64,000 nt of DNA from Anaerolinea sp. (GTDB lineage: Bacteria > Chloroflexota > Anaerolineae > Anaerolineales > Villigracilaceae). Numbering within the stretch: position 1 is the stretch's first letter; every line of letters starts with the position of its first letter. Shown here piece after piece: positions 52,791 to 62,130 of the stretch. The position numbers and the translations under genes are program-made. Location of the stretch: contig DYID01000018.1 of assembly GCA_020723805.1 (NCBI GenBank), positions 21,806-85,805 on the forward strand, read 5' to 3'. The notes beneath the pieces were generated by a model. That model did no database searches and was not told where the DNA came from. It saw only the letters and a program-made list of their open reading frames with translations.

Positions 52791-55622
52791 TTACGCCTCA
52801 GATTTTTTCACGCGTTTTTTTGTCCCCACCTTGGGTTTGGTTGCCCGGGTGGGTGATTTTTTCACCGATGCCTTCTTTGCCGCGGGCTTCTTTTTGGCGG
52901 GGGCTTTTTTCGTCGCCTTCACGGTCTTCTTCGCGGTCGTTTTCTTGCCTCTTTCCTCTTTCTTCCCCTTTGGGGACGAAGCCGCCGCCTTCTTCCGCGG
53001 TTTCCTGACCTTCACTTCTTCATCAACAACCTCCTCCTTCACGCCAAATATCTCCTCCCACTTTGCCTGCATGGACTCCACGCCCGCTCCGTGCAAGGCG
53101 ACATAAATGTCGCGCCACTTTTCATTATCCACGAACTGCCAATCCAGGAAGACGTGATGCTGGTAGGCGCCCAACTCCACGTACAGCCCCTTGTCCCAAA
53201 GTTCCTCGCACGAGCGGATGTATTCCAGATGCGTGACGTAGTCTTTGAAAATGACATAGCCTTCAAAGGGCAAGCCCAACGCTTCGGCAAGGGATTTCTG
53301 ACGCAGGTCGCCCGTTGCCTTATCGAGGTAGGCGGCGGAGGTTTTGATCCAGCCGCGGGTTTCGGCGAAGCGGTTATGGTAGAGAACGAGCGCGCGTTCG
53401 TCGTTGAAGAGGTTGGAGTAAGCAAAGACGTTTTCGTCCACAGCGCCGTTGGGGGTGTAGAAGTCGTAGAGGAAGAAATGCTCCACGTCGGCGAATAGGT
53501 AGCGGCGGTGAAGAAGCGGGAAGATTTTCCACTCGTGACCGGCAATCAGCCCTTCGTTGGGAGTCTCGTCCCATTTCGGCTTGCGGAACTCCATCCCGTA
53601 TTTTTCGCGGAAGCCTTCGACCTGCCCGTGACCGAACATGGGCAGACCGGGTAACGTCGCCAGCAACGTGCACACGCCGAAATACTTGTCGCCGTCGCCG
53701 AATTGTTCGATGGCGGTCTTCTCATCGGGGTTGTTCATGAAGTTGACGTAACGCTTGAGGATTTGCGGGTCGAACTCCAGCGTGTTCTTGATTGCCAGGC
53801 GGTACTTGGCGTTGTCCTCGTCGCGCAGCATGTGCATGAACGCGGAGTTATAGACGCGGTGCATCCCCAGCGTGCGGACGAAGTAGCCCTCGAGCAGCCA
53901 GAACGCTTCGGCGAGGAGCAGGGTGTCGGGGACTTCCGCCGCGACGCGGTCCACGACCTCGCGCCAGAACTCGTTCGGCATCAGCGCGTCGAACTCGGAC
54001 CTGGTCATGCCGTGCTCGGACCGGGACGGGATTGCGCCGCCCGCGCCGGGTTCGGGGAACCACAACCGCTGAATGTGCTTCTTTGCCAGCGTCATCGCCG
54101 CGTCGAAGCGGATGATGGGGAAGTTGCGCGCCACATGCAAAATGGTTTGAATGACCGCCTCGCGCACTTCGGCTTTCAGGTAGTTGAGTTGTGCGGTGTC
54201 ATTCCAGGGGAAGGAGGTGCCGTCGTTGCCGTGGTAGATGTAGAGAGTGTGGTGGTCGGGAGTCTGATAGTCCACGCGTTTGAAGACAACGGCGGCGTCG
54301 GTTTTGGTGTAGTAGTGGTCTTCGAGGTAGATGCCCACACGCGGATCGTCGGAGAGGTTTTCGGAGTTAAAGGTGTAGGAGGGATACGGCGAATAGGGCA
54401 AAGACAGGAACCAGTCGGGATGTTCGATGACCCATTTCGAGTCAATGCCCATGTGGTTGGGGACCATATCTGCCGAGAGGCGGATGCCCCTCTGCCAGGC
54501 GCGGGCGCGCAGGTTTTCGAGCGCAGACCATCCGCCCAGGTCGGCGGCGATGTCGTAGGAGTAGAGCGAGTATGCCGAAGCGACGGCGTCCGCGTCGCCC
54601 ATCCTCTGCTTGATGCGCTGACTGGCGCGTGAACGTTCCCATAGACCGATGAGCCACAGCCCGCTGAATCCGCGCTGCTGCAACAGGTCGAGTTCCTCGT
54701 CGGGGATTTGGTCGAGGGTTTTGATCCAGCGTCCGTATTTGCGGGAGAGTTGTTCGAGCCAGACATAGGTGTTCTTGGCAATCAGAACGAGACGCGGCAT
54801 CCAGTCGCGGTCGGGGCTGTAACGTTCGTATTCCGCATATTCGCCGCTGCTGTAGGCGGGCGCGGGAATTTCGGGTTTGAAGTCGCCGTGCGCCAGATGC
54901 TGGCGGAGGGTTTCCTCGCGCAGATAGTCCATGCCGCGCAGGAGGCGGGCAACAAACGATTCGCCGAGCAGGTCGCCCCACTGGCTGAGGATGTATTGCA
55001 GCTGCCCTTCGAGGGAATGGGGTGAGGCTTGCGCGGGGGCATGCAAAACCTCAAACAGGGAGGCGCCGCCCCTGCCGGCGATGGGTGTCTCCTTCGCCGC
55101 CCGCTCGAAGAAGGTCTTCAATTCGGCAATCAGGGTTTTGTAGGCGGTCGGTTCGAGAGGTTCGTCGTCCACCAGGTCGAGCAGAGGGGCGATGGCTGGA
55201 TTGATGTTGTGCGTGAAGATGTAGACGAGTTCTTCGATGAGGCGGATGCGCCCGTCGGGGAGTTTGGCGAGGTACGCTTCGACCGTTTCCGCGCCGCGAT
55301 AGACCACCTCCGGCGGGTATTCGGCGAGGAAGGTTCGGAGGGTGGCGTCCAGGGGACCTGCGCCCAGCGTGTCTTTGACGGAAGCCGCCGCCGCGTGCAG
55401 GACGGCATCGGGAACAAAGCGGCGCACGAGGAGGCGCATTGCCTCGTCAATGAGGGATAAGGCATAAAGGTCAGAGGCAGGTACCGGCTGAGTCCGACGC
55501 GCTGTCATTTGGGCGGCGAAGGCTCGGGCGCGGGCAAAGGTCTCGAAGTAAGCGCGTCCGTCCGGGCGGAAGAAGTCCGATGAAAATTGATAGAAATCGC
55601 GGGAGGATTTTGTGATGCGCAT
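52791..55622 (-). CDS. GH13 (alpha-amylase family) enzyme with histone-like Lys/Ala tail
   Basis: A 943-residue protein. About 240 N-terminal residues are helical. A GH13 TIM barrel follows, with VPNHMG, nucleophile Asp in IIRFDAAMT (about residue 507), acid/base Glu in LLAEAFW (about 570) and the last conserved Asp in FMNNPDEKT, where the usual NHD is NPD. The final 80 residues are KKTTAKKTVKATKKAP-type PAKKK repeats, as in histone H1 or AlgP, and predict DNA, RNA or polyanion binding. No signal peptide. TATCAT ends six bases before ATG 55622. It probably acts on intracellular alpha-glucans; the tail may localise it. Confidence 0.85.
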   Translation of the reverse strand: MRITKSSRDFYQFSSDFFRPDGRAYFETFARARAFAAQMTARRTQPVPASDLYALSLIDEAMRLLVRRFVPDAVLHAAAASVKDTLGAGPLDATLRTFLAEYPPEVVYRGAETVEAYLAKLPDGRIRLIEELVYIFTHNINPAIAPLLDLVDDEPLEPTAYKTLIAELKTFFERAAKETPIAGRGGASLFEVLHAPAQASPHSLEGQLQYILSQWGDLLGESFVARLLRGMDYLREETLRQHLAHGDFKPEIPAPAYSSGEYAEYERYSPDRDWMPRLVLIAKNTYVWLEQLSRKYGRWIKTLDQIPDEELDLLQQRGFSGLWLIGLWERSRASQRIKQRMGDADAVASAYSLYSYDIAADLGGWSALENLRARAWQRGIRLSADMVPNHMGIDSKWVIEHPDWFLSLPYSPYPSYTFNSENLSDDPRVGIYLEDHYYTKTDAAVVFKRVDYQTPDHHTLYIYHGNDGTSFPWNDTAQLNYLKAEVREAVIQTILHVARNFPIIRFDAAMTLAKKHIQRLWFPEPGAGGAIPSRSEHGMTRSEFDALMPNEFWREVVDRVAAEVPDTLLLAEAFWLLEGYFVRTLGMHRVYNSAFMHMLRDEDNAKYRLAIKNTLEFDPQILKRYVNFMNNPDEKTAIEQFGDGDKYFGVCTLLATLPGLPMFGHGQVEGFREKYGMEFRKPKWDETPNEGLIAGHEWKIFPLLHRRYLFADVEHFFLYDFYTPNGAVDENVFAYSNLFNDERALVLYHNRFAETRGWIKTSAAYLDKATGDLRQKSLAEALGLPFEGYVIFKDYVTHLEYIRSCEELWDKGLYVELGAYQHHVFLDWQFVDNEKWRDIYVALHGAGVESMQAKWEEIFGVKEEVVDEEVKVRKPRKKAAASSPKGKKEERGKKTTAKKTVKATKKAPAKKKPAAKKASVKKSPTRATKPKVGTKKRVKKSEA

Positions 55623-55628
55623 GAGGCT

Positions 55629-55634
55629 ATGATA
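55629..55634 (-). promoter_or_regulatory. -10 box of the GH13 gene (leaderless)
   Basis: TATCAT on the minus strand, six bases before ATG 55622. Confidence 0.45.
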
Positions 55635-55657
55635 ATCCATTCCCCGCTGATTTGGGT

Positions 55658-55663
55658 TATACT
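55658..55663 (+). promoter_or_regulatory. -10 box of the GAF kinase gene (leaderless)
   Basis: TATACT, seven bases before ATG 55671. With the divergent -10 at 55629-55634, two promoters share about 50 bp. Confidence 0.5.
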
Positions 55664-55670
55664 TCCGCCG

Positions 55671-57929
55671 ATGTCCCAGCCGATTCTCTTTATGACATTG
55701 TTGTTGATTTTGGCGGCGTTCTATCTGCCGGTACTTGTGTCGGTCATACGCAGACATGAAGGGCAGGAGTCCGCCGCCGCCCTGCTGGGGGCGTATGCGG
55801 TCATTGCAATGGGACTGACCGCTGCCGAGGCGTTGTGGCGCGGAGGGAGATGGCAGGCGGGAGCGCTGGTCGTCAGCGATTTGCAGATTTATGGGGCGTT
55901 CCTGCTGGCTGTGCTTTTGCTGATTCTGACGCTTGAATTCACGCGGCGCAAGATATGGACCTGGCTGCTCTTCGGGTTGTTGTGGAGCGCGGCGGTTGCG
56001 GCAATTCTTTCGAACGTGCTGCAACTGGGCGAGGTGGTTTGGACGAATGGAACCATCACGCTCCCGCGCGAACGGCTTGCGCCGGCGCTTTCGGCGCTGG
56101 GATGGTTGGTGTTTACGGTCGGCGGCTTGGTGGTTGTGCGTGCGTCTCATGCGCGTTCGCGCCAGCCGCTTCTGCGCAACCGCCTGAATTACTGGGTGCC
56201 GGTCTTCCTGTTGATTTTCATCAATGACATCCTGTTGATTGCCGGGCGGGGAATTCCGGGCAATCCCTTGCGGGTGATGGCGGCGGGGATGGCGGCATAC
56301 ATCATCGCCACCCACAACCCGCCCGATTTGCGCGTCATTGCGCGCCGCGTCCTGACCTACATCATCACCACCGTTCTCATCATTGCCTTTTATATGGTGG
56401 GCTTTTCCGCCTCGCAGACGGTGTTCCGCGCGCTTCCCAACTTCAACCCTCTGCTGGTCGGTGCGGGCATTGCGCTTTTACTTTCGTTCATTTTCACGCC
56501 GCTGCTCGCCCTCGTCCGCCGCATGGTGGACAAATGGTTCCACGTTGGAGAACTTCACCCCACCAAGACCCTGCACGCCTACAGCCAGCAAATCAGCAAC
56601 ATCCTCGACATGCAAAAACTCGCCAACGTGGCGGTGGGTCTCATCATAGATGCGCTGGGGCTGACGCGCGGTTTCCTCTTTTTGGTGGATACCGAACACA
56701 ACAGCGAACGGGGCAGGATCTACAATATCCGCGCGGTGCGAAACCCGGGCGAACGGCAGATTCAGATTCTCACCCTCACGGAAGACAACGCGGTGGTCAG
56801 GCACTTCCTTCAGAACCAGACCCCGCTTCTGCAATATGACCTGGACCTGCTCCCCGCCTACCGCGACGTTTCGGACACCGCCCGAGGCTGGTTCCAGCAC
56901 CTGGAAGCCGAAGTATACCTGCCCATCTTTTCCAAGCGCGAATGGATTGGTCTGCTGGCGCTGGGCGCCAAGATCAGCGGCAACCGCTACACCGACGAAG
57001 ACCTCGTCACCCTTTCGACGCTCGCCAACCAGACCGCTGTCGCCCTCGAAAACGCGCGTCTGGTCGAAAACCTCATTCAACTCAACAACGAACTGCGGCA
57101 GGCATACCGCGATCTCGACAAAGCCAAACGCGACCTCGAGCGCCTCGACCAAACCAAATCGGACTTCATCAGCATCGCCTCGCACGAACTGCGCACGCCG
57201 CTCACCACCATGATCGGCTACACCGAAATGCTCATCGAAGACCGTTCCCTGCCGGAGATGGCGCACGAAATGCTGCTCGGCATCGCCAAGGGAACCCGCC
57301 GCCTGCACGAAATCGTTGACGCCATGTTCGACATCGCGCAGATTGACACGCGCACCCTGCAGATTCACCTGATTCCGGTGGATACTGCCTTAATCGTCAA
57401 AGACGTGGCGCTCAAACTGGAAAAATCCGTCCGTGAACGCCGTCAGACGCTCAGCATCGAAATCCCATCCCTGCCAAAGATCAAGGCGGATCCGAACCTG
57501 CTGGAAAAACTATTTCAACATCTGCTGAACAACGCCATCAAGTTCACCCCTGATAACGGTCAAATCAAGGTAACCGGTAAAACCGTCACTGCCCCAAGCG
57601 GCGAGATGACCAACGGCGGCATCGAAATCATCGTCAGCGACACCGGCGTGGGCGTGGACCCAGAAGCACGCGACATCATCTTCAGCAAGTTCTACCAGCC
57701 GGGCGACCTCTCGAAGCATTCCACCAGCAAGACCCGCTTCAAGGGGAGCGGCGCGGGGCTGGGGCTGGCGCTCTCGAAGGGCATTGTCGAAGTCCACGGC
57801 GGGCGCATCTGGGTGGAAAGCGCCGGCTACGACGAAGTCAATTTCCCCGGCAGTCACTTTCACGTCGCTCTGCCTCTCAGCAAGGATGAAACCATGGCGG
57901 GGACGGAGGTAAGTTTCAGGATACCGTAA
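55671..57929 (+). CDS. membrane sensor histidine kinase with GAF domain
   Basis: A 752-residue kinase. Eight or so N-terminal membrane helices (about 1-280) form a sensor like the 7TM histidine kinase module. A GAF domain (about 310-470) and coiled-coil linker follow. The phosphoacceptor is His505 in ASHELRTP, the N-box is LLNNAIKFTP, and the ATP lid motifs are SDTGVGV and GAGLGLALSKG. All kinase residues are present. No response regulator is next to it. The start at 55671 was preferred to an upstream ATG (55587) because a -10 ends seven bases before it. Confidence 0.9.
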   Translation: MSQPILFMTLLLILAAFYLPVLVSVIRRHEGQESAAALLGAYAVIAMGLTAAEALWRGGRWQAGALVVSDLQIYGAFLLAVLLLILTLEFTRRKIWTWLLFGLLWSAAVAAILSNVLQLGEVVWTNGTITLPRERLAPALSALGWLVFTVGGLVVVRASHARSRQPLLRNRLNYWVPVFLLIFINDILLIAGRGIPGNPLRVMAAGMAAYIIATHNPPDLRVIARRVLTYIITTVLIIAFYMVGFSASQTVFRALPNFNPLLVGAGIALLLSFIFTPLLALVRRMVDKWFHVGELHPTKTLHAYSQQISNILDMQKLANVAVGLIIDALGLTRGFLFLVDTEHNSERGRIYNIRAVRNPGERQIQILTLTEDNAVVRHFLQNQTPLLQYDLDLLPAYRDVSDTARGWFQHLEAEVYLPIFSKREWIGLLALGAKISGNRYTDEDLVTLSTLANQTAVALENARLVENLIQLNNELRQAYRDLDKAKRDLERLDQTKSDFISIASHELRTPLTTMIGYTEMLIEDRSLPEMAHEMLLGIAKGTRRLHEIVDAMFDIAQIDTRTLQIHLIPVDTALIVKDVALKLEKSVRERRQTLSIEIPSLPKIKADPNLLEKLFQHLLNNAIKFTPDNGQIKVTGKTVTAPSGEMTNGGIEIIVSDTGVGVDPEARDIIFSKFYQPGDLSKHSTSKTRFKGSGAGLGLALSKGIVEVHGGRIWVESAGYDEVNFPGSHFHVALPLSKDETMAGTEVSFRIP

Positions 57930-57931
57930 TT

Positions 57932-57980
57932 CGATTTACGATTTACGATTTTAGATTTTAGATTTTAGATTTTAGATTTT
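57932..57980. repeat. heptanucleotide array CGATTTA / AGATTTT x7
   Basis: Seven units fill the gap between two convergent genes and run into the minus-strand gene, supplying its stop codon and its last codons. Confidence 0.85.
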
Positions 57981-59102
57981 CTTGCGATAGACACGGTGGT
58001 TTTTGTATTCGACGCCGTTCAGGTTTTTCAAGTCGGCGCGCATCTGCTCGGTGGTTTCGGCGACCTGGGTCATTTCGACGTGAGTGAATTGCTTGAAGGA
58101 GAGCAGCGTGTGTCCCATTTCGGAATAAAGGATGGCGTTGCCGCCGTGACCTTGAAACTCCGGCAAGATGCCCATGCCGTTGACTGAGACTTTGTTCGTG
58201 CGGCGGAGTTCGAGGAGGATGTCGAGGATTCCGAAGGGGAACAGCCGTCCGCGGGAGCGTTGAAGCGCCGCCGACACGTCGTGAAAGGCGAAGAGAAAAC
58301 CGACCACGTCCTCGCCATGGGTGATGATTTTAATCAGGCGGTGGTCGGCGATGGTCATGATGTTATCCACCACGAAATCAATCTCCCGCTGGGAAAGAGG
58401 GTAATACTCCCAGTTGTTCACAAATGCCTGATTGTATGCCTTGCCGATGCGCGGCGCCCAGGCGATGAGTTCGCGTTTATTCTTGAAGCGTTTTACCTGC
58501 AAGCCGCCGCGCTGCATGACGCGCTGGGCGATGCGTTCCACCCGTTCGGGGATTTGAAACTTGTCGGCGGGCAAATAGCATGAGACGAAGTCCACTTCCT
58601 TTTCGAAGCCGAGCGATTCGACCAGCCGCTGATAATAGGGATAGTTATAGTTGAGCATCGTCATGGTGTTGCGATGCTCATGCCCGAAGACGAGGATGCC
58701 ATACCCATCCAGCGGACCCATGCCCTTGGGACCAACCAATTCGGTCAAGCCGCGCGCCCGCGCCCATGCGGAAACGGTCTCGAACAACGCGGCAGCGGCT
58801 TCCTGGTCGTCTTCGCAATCGAAAAAGTAGAAGTTCGCTTTTTTCGTTTTGTGATATTCGTTGAAGGGTTTGTTCTCGATGGCGGCGATGCGCCCCACGT
58901 CCCGTCCGTCACGCACTGCCAGGAAGAAATCCACATCCGAATGTTCGTGGAAGGGATGCTTTTTGCGGTTGAGGTAGGTGTAGGCATCCAGATTGATCAT
59001 CGGCACCCACTGCGGACAGCCCTGATACAGCCTGTGCGGCAGTTCCACGAAGCGGCGAACCTGTTTTCGATTCCCTGTATCCACTTTTTCGATGGCAAGC
59101 AT
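57972..59102 (-). CDS. GNAT-fold acyltransferase-like protein
   Basis: A 376-residue protein with a GNAT-like acetyl-CoA fold in its C-terminal half (VSVNGMGILPEFQGHGGNAILYSEM, the pyrophosphate-binding loop QGHGG) and an N-terminal domain with WVPMINLD and DGRDVGRIAAIEN. The general form matches uncharacterised N-acetyltransferase-like proteins of about 370 residues found in many bacteria. AGGAGC lies six bases before the ATG. Its 3' end sits in a heptamer array. The substrate is unknown. Confidence 0.78.
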   Translation of the reverse strand: MLAIEKVDTGNRKQVRRFVELPHRLYQGCPQWVPMINLDAYTYLNRKKHPFHEHSDVDFFLAVRDGRDVGRIAAIENKPFNEYHKTKKANFYFFDCEDDQEAAAALFETVSAWARARGLTELVGPKGMGPLDGYGILVFGHEHRNTMTMLNYNYPYYQRLVESLGFEKEVDFVSCYLPADKFQIPERVERIAQRVMQRGGLQVKRFKNKRELIAWAPRIGKAYNQAFVNNWEYYPLSQREIDFVVDNIMTIADHRLIKIITHGEDVVGFLFAFHDVSAALQRSRGRLFPFGILDILLELRRTNKVSVNGMGILPEFQGHGGNAILYSEMGHTLLSFKQFTHVEMTQVAETTEQMRADLKNLNGVEYKNHRVYRKKI

Positions 59103-59202
59103 GGCGGCTCCTGAGCGTGAGATTCCCTTTCGCTGACTATAACACCAATTGCCCGCCTCGGGTTCATGCTATACTTGAACAAACTACTTCAAGGACGCCG
59201 CC

Positions 59203-60465
59203 ATGTCACACAACGCTCATCAGGAACTTCTTCAGAAATACGCCGAAGCCATCGTCAAAGTGGGGCTGAACCTGCAAAAGGGACAGCGCCTCGTCATCAC
59301 CAATGCCACCTCGCGCGGCGTTCCTCCCGCCGGGCGTGCGCTCGTCCATGCTGTGACCCGCGCCGCCTACGCCGCCGGCGCAAAATACGTGGAAGCGATC
59401 TGGGGCGACGAAGAGATGCACCGCATCCGCCTGCAAAATGCCCCCGCCGATTCGTTCGACGAATATCCCAAATTCCAAATCAACGGTGTGATGGAGATGA
59501 TTCAAAACGGCGACGCCCTGCTCTCGGTCTATGCCAACGACCCGGATGCCTACGCCGGGCTGGACCCCGAACGCGTCGCCGCCATGCAAAAAAGCCATCT
59601 GAAAAACTACGCTCCCATCAGCGCCGCCGTCAGCCGCAACGCGGTTAACTGGTGCGTGGTGGCGTCTGCTTCTCCCGCCTGGGCGGCAAAGATTTTCCCA
59701 GACCTGCCGGCGCAGGAGGCGGAGGAACGTCTCTGGCAGGCAATCTTCGAGACTACCCGCGCCACCCAGCCCGACCCGATTGCCGCTTGGCAGGAGCACA
59801 TCCAAACCCTGATCAAACGCGCCCAATACATGCAGGCGAAAAAATACACGGCGCTTCACTACCAAGCCCCCGGCACCGACTTCACCCTCGGCTTGCCGCA
59901 GGGACACCGCTGGATTGCCGCCCGCATGCCCGCCGAAAACGGCATTGACTTCACCGCCAACATGCCCACCGAGGAAATCTTCACTCTGCCCGACCGTCAC
60001 CGCGCCGAGGGAACCGTCGCCGCCACCTTCCCGCTCAGTTACGGCGGGAGCCTGATCGAGGACTTCAGCGTCACGTTCAAGGATGGGCAAATCGTCAAAG
60101 TCAGCGCCAAAAAGAACGAAGCCCTGCTGCAAAGACTCGTCGAAACCGACGAAGGCTCGAAGCGGCTCGGCGAGGTGGCGCTCGTCCCTGCCAGTTCGCC
60201 CATTGCCCAGCGCGGACATCTCTTCTACAACACGCTCTTCGACGAAAACGCCTCCTGTCACATCGCCATCGGACGCGCCTACCGCTTCACCCTCACCGGA
60301 GGCGAGGAACTGACCGACGAGGAATTCACCGCCGCCGGCGGCAACGTCAGCCTCAGCCACGTGGATTTCATGATCGGCTCACCGCACATGGACATTGACG
60401 GCATCACCGCAGACGGCCGGCGCGAGCCGGTCATGCGCCGAGGCGAGTGGGCATTCGACGTTTGA
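59203..60465 (+). CDS. M29 family aminopeptidase
   Basis: A 420-residue thermophilic-type aminopeptidase (AmpS/aminopeptidase T family). Metal ligands are seen in EIFTLPDRHRAEG (Glu, His), HIAIGRAY, SLSHVDFMIGS (His, Asp) and the closing GRREPVMRRGEW. It removes N-terminal residues of peptides in the cytoplasm and adds to the peptidase set of this genome. TATACT lies at 59169-59174, about 28 bases before the ATG, and AAGGAC may be a weak ribosome site. Confidence 0.93.
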   Translation: MSHNAHQELLQKYAEAIVKVGLNLQKGQRLVITNATSRGVPPAGRALVHAVTRAAYAAGAKYVEAIWGDEEMHRIRLQNAPADSFDEYPKFQINGVMEMIQNGDALLSVYANDPDAYAGLDPERVAAMQKSHLKNYAPISAAVSRNAVNWCVVASASPAWAAKIFPDLPAQEAEERLWQAIFETTRATQPDPIAAWQEHIQTLIKRAQYMQAKKYTALHYQAPGTDFTLGLPQGHRWIAARMPAENGIDFTANMPTEEIFTLPDRHRAEGTVAATFPLSYGGSLIEDFSVTFKDGQIVKVSAKKNEALLQRLVETDEGSKRLGEVALVPASSPIAQRGHLFYNTLFDENASCHIAIGRAYRFTLTGGEELTDEEFTAAGGNVSLSHVDFMIGSPHMDIDGITADGRREPVMRRGEWAFDV

Positions 60466-60485
60466 AAGAGCAAGGAATGTCGCTT

Positions 60486-61076
60486 ATGGAGAAGCAGGAA
60501 GAACAAAATCAGCGCGTCGAACTGGACGAACTGCTTGCCGCCGAATTCAACTACATCGCCCTCACCGCCACCCAGGCAAACGAAGACCGCGCCCGCGTCT
60601 CCTCTTTCTATCTGCTGGCAGTGGGATCGCTGGTCGCCGCTCTCTTTGGCACCCAATTCTTCGACCCCGAAAAGCTCACTCAAACCGTCCGCCTGATGTT
60701 CAGCGGGTTGTTCATTTTGCTCACCCTGCTCGGCGCATCCACCGTCCTACAGTTGGCGCAGTTGCGCTCCGCGTGGCACGAATCCATGCGGGCAATGAAC
60801 CAAATCAAAGACTTCGCCATGAAGCAAAATCCCGAACTCGCCGAAGCCTTCCGCTGGAAGACCAGCACCATCCCCCGTAAATTCAAGCGAAACAGTGTTT
60901 CCTACTACCAGGCATTGGAGGTATCCATCATCGGCGGGCTGACCTTTGGCGCGGCGATGTTCTTTCTCCAGCAGGCGTTCCTGCCGGTCAGCGCCATCAC
61001 CTGGCTGGTCTCCTTCGTCCTGGGAGCGCTCGCCGTTTACATCCAAATGACGCTCTACAAAAGGATGCTGACCTGA
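60486..61076 (+). CDS. four-helix membrane protein of unknown function
   Basis: A 196-residue protein with two pairs of membrane helices (about 41-62, 72-95, 138-160, 167-187) and a soluble middle loop. The N-terminal segment MEKQEEQNQRVELDELLAAEFNYIA is acidic and helical, typical of small DUF-type integral proteins. The start at 60486 suits AAGGA nine bases upstream; 60477 is an alternative that would add three residues. It follows the aminopeptidase by 20 bases and may be in its operon. Confidence 0.7.
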   Translation: MEKQEEQNQRVELDELLAAEFNYIALTATQANEDRARVSSFYLLAVGSLVAALFGTQFFDPEKLTQTVRLMFSGLFILLTLLGASTVLQLAQLRSAWHESMRAMNQIKDFAMKQNPELAEAFRWKTSTIPRKFKRNSVSYYQALEVSIIGGLTFGAAMFFLQQAFLPVSAITWLVSFVLGALAVYIQMTLYKRMLT

Positions 61077-61078
61077 CC

Positions 61079-61651
61079 ATGCCCCGCGATTACACCCACG
61101 CCCGCCCCACTGCCTTTCAGCGCCTGCCTCATTACAAACGGGACGAAGATTGGATCCGCGCCTTTCTCCGCACCGCTCAAGTGGGACACATCGCCTCCTC
61201 GCGCGACGGTCAGCCGTTCATCACTCCCAGCCTTTTCTGGTTCGACGAGGACAATCACCAGATCATCTTCCACTCGAATGTGACGGGGAGAATCAGGTCG
61301 AATTTGGAGACCAATCCCAGGGTCTGTTTTGAGGCGAGCGAGATGGGGCGGCTGCTCCCCTCGAATGTGGCGCTCGAGTTTTCCGTCCAGTATCGCAGCG
61401 TGGTCGTCTTTGGCACGGTGCGGTTGTTGACCGACCCGGCGGAGGCACGGCGGGCACTCTATGGATTTATCCAAAAATATTTTTCCGCCATGCAGGCAGG
61501 CAAAGAGTACCGCCCCATCACCGATAAGGAACTGAAGCACACCTCCGTCTATGCCATTCAAATCGAGGAATGGAGCGGCAAGGAAAACTGGAAGGACCGC
61601 GCCATGCAAAGCGATGAATGGACGCCGCTGGACGAAAAATGGTTTATCTAA
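61079..61651 (+). CDS. pyridoxamine 5'-phosphate oxidase-fold flavoprotein
   Basis: A 190-residue split-barrel protein of the PNPOx-like family that binds FMN or F420. The family start YKRDEDWIRAFLRTAQVGHIAS and the strands PFITPSLFWFDEDNHQIIFHS and YRSVVVFGTVRLL are present. Members include 5-nitroimidazole reductases (Nim) and flavin-binding stress proteins. The exact role cannot be given. It starts two bases after the previous stop, so the genes are coupled. Confidence 0.88.
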   Translation: MPRDYTHARPTAFQRLPHYKRDEDWIRAFLRTAQVGHIASSRDGQPFITPSLFWFDEDNHQIIFHSNVTGRIRSNLETNPRVCFEASEMGRLLPSNVALEFSVQYRSVVVFGTVRLLTDPAEARRALYGFIQKYFSAMQAGKEYRPITDKELKHTSVYAIQIEEWSGKENWKDRAMQSDEWTPLDEKWFI

Positions 61652-61712
61652 AGGCAACTTCTTCCGCCGAACATCGTAGAATGAGTAACGATGTCACCCA
61701 TTGGAGGATGAA

Positions 61713-61967
61713 ATGCCCGAAGAAAAATTCCGCACCGAGGAATTCCGCGTCAGCGGCGAGGAACTGCTCGCCAAAATCAAGAACCTGCTCAAAGAGGGAA
61801 ACATCCGCAGGGTCATCATCAAGGACAAGGAAGGCAAGGTGGTGTTCGAAATTCCGCTGACCCTTGGCGTGGTCGGTGCGCTGCTTGCGCCGCAGCTTGC
61901 CGCCATCGGCGCGATTGCCGCCCTGCTCAGTGAAGCCACCATCGTCATCGAAAAGAGCGAAGCCTGA
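61713..61967 (+). CDS. DUF4342 domain protein
   Basis: An 84-residue protein. The N-terminal half is a small alpha/beta domain (FRVSGEELLAKIKNLLKEGN, then RRVIIKDKEGKVVFEIPLT). The C-terminal half is one long hydrophobic helix (GVVGALLAPQLAAIGAIAALLS). This is the DUF4342 layout, whose function is unknown. GGAGG seven bases before the ATG fixes the start at 61713. It is transcribed with the flavoprotein and the next gene. Confidence 0.87.
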   Translation: MPEEKFRTEEFRVSGEELLAKIKNLLKEGNIRRVIIKDKEGKVVFEIPLTLGVVGALLAPQLAAIGAIAALLSEATIVIEKSEA

Positions 61968-62130
61968 CGGGAACCTTTCCGCGGCTGTCAGCGTTTCTGT
62001 ACCAAACTGGCGGCGTCACTCCGCAGGTCTGATACCTTCGGGTGGTTTGATTTTTGCCGCCAAAGGTGCTATAAATATTTTGGGGGAAGCAGACGGCACA
62101 TTAACAGTCAAGCCCAGAGAAGGAGGTCGT

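Noticed and set aside
55623..56315. Upstream extension of the GH13 gene by about 230 codons
   Set aside because: It lies opposite the sensor kinase coding region, has His/Arg/Gln-rich shadow composition, and a -10 is present right before ATG 55622.
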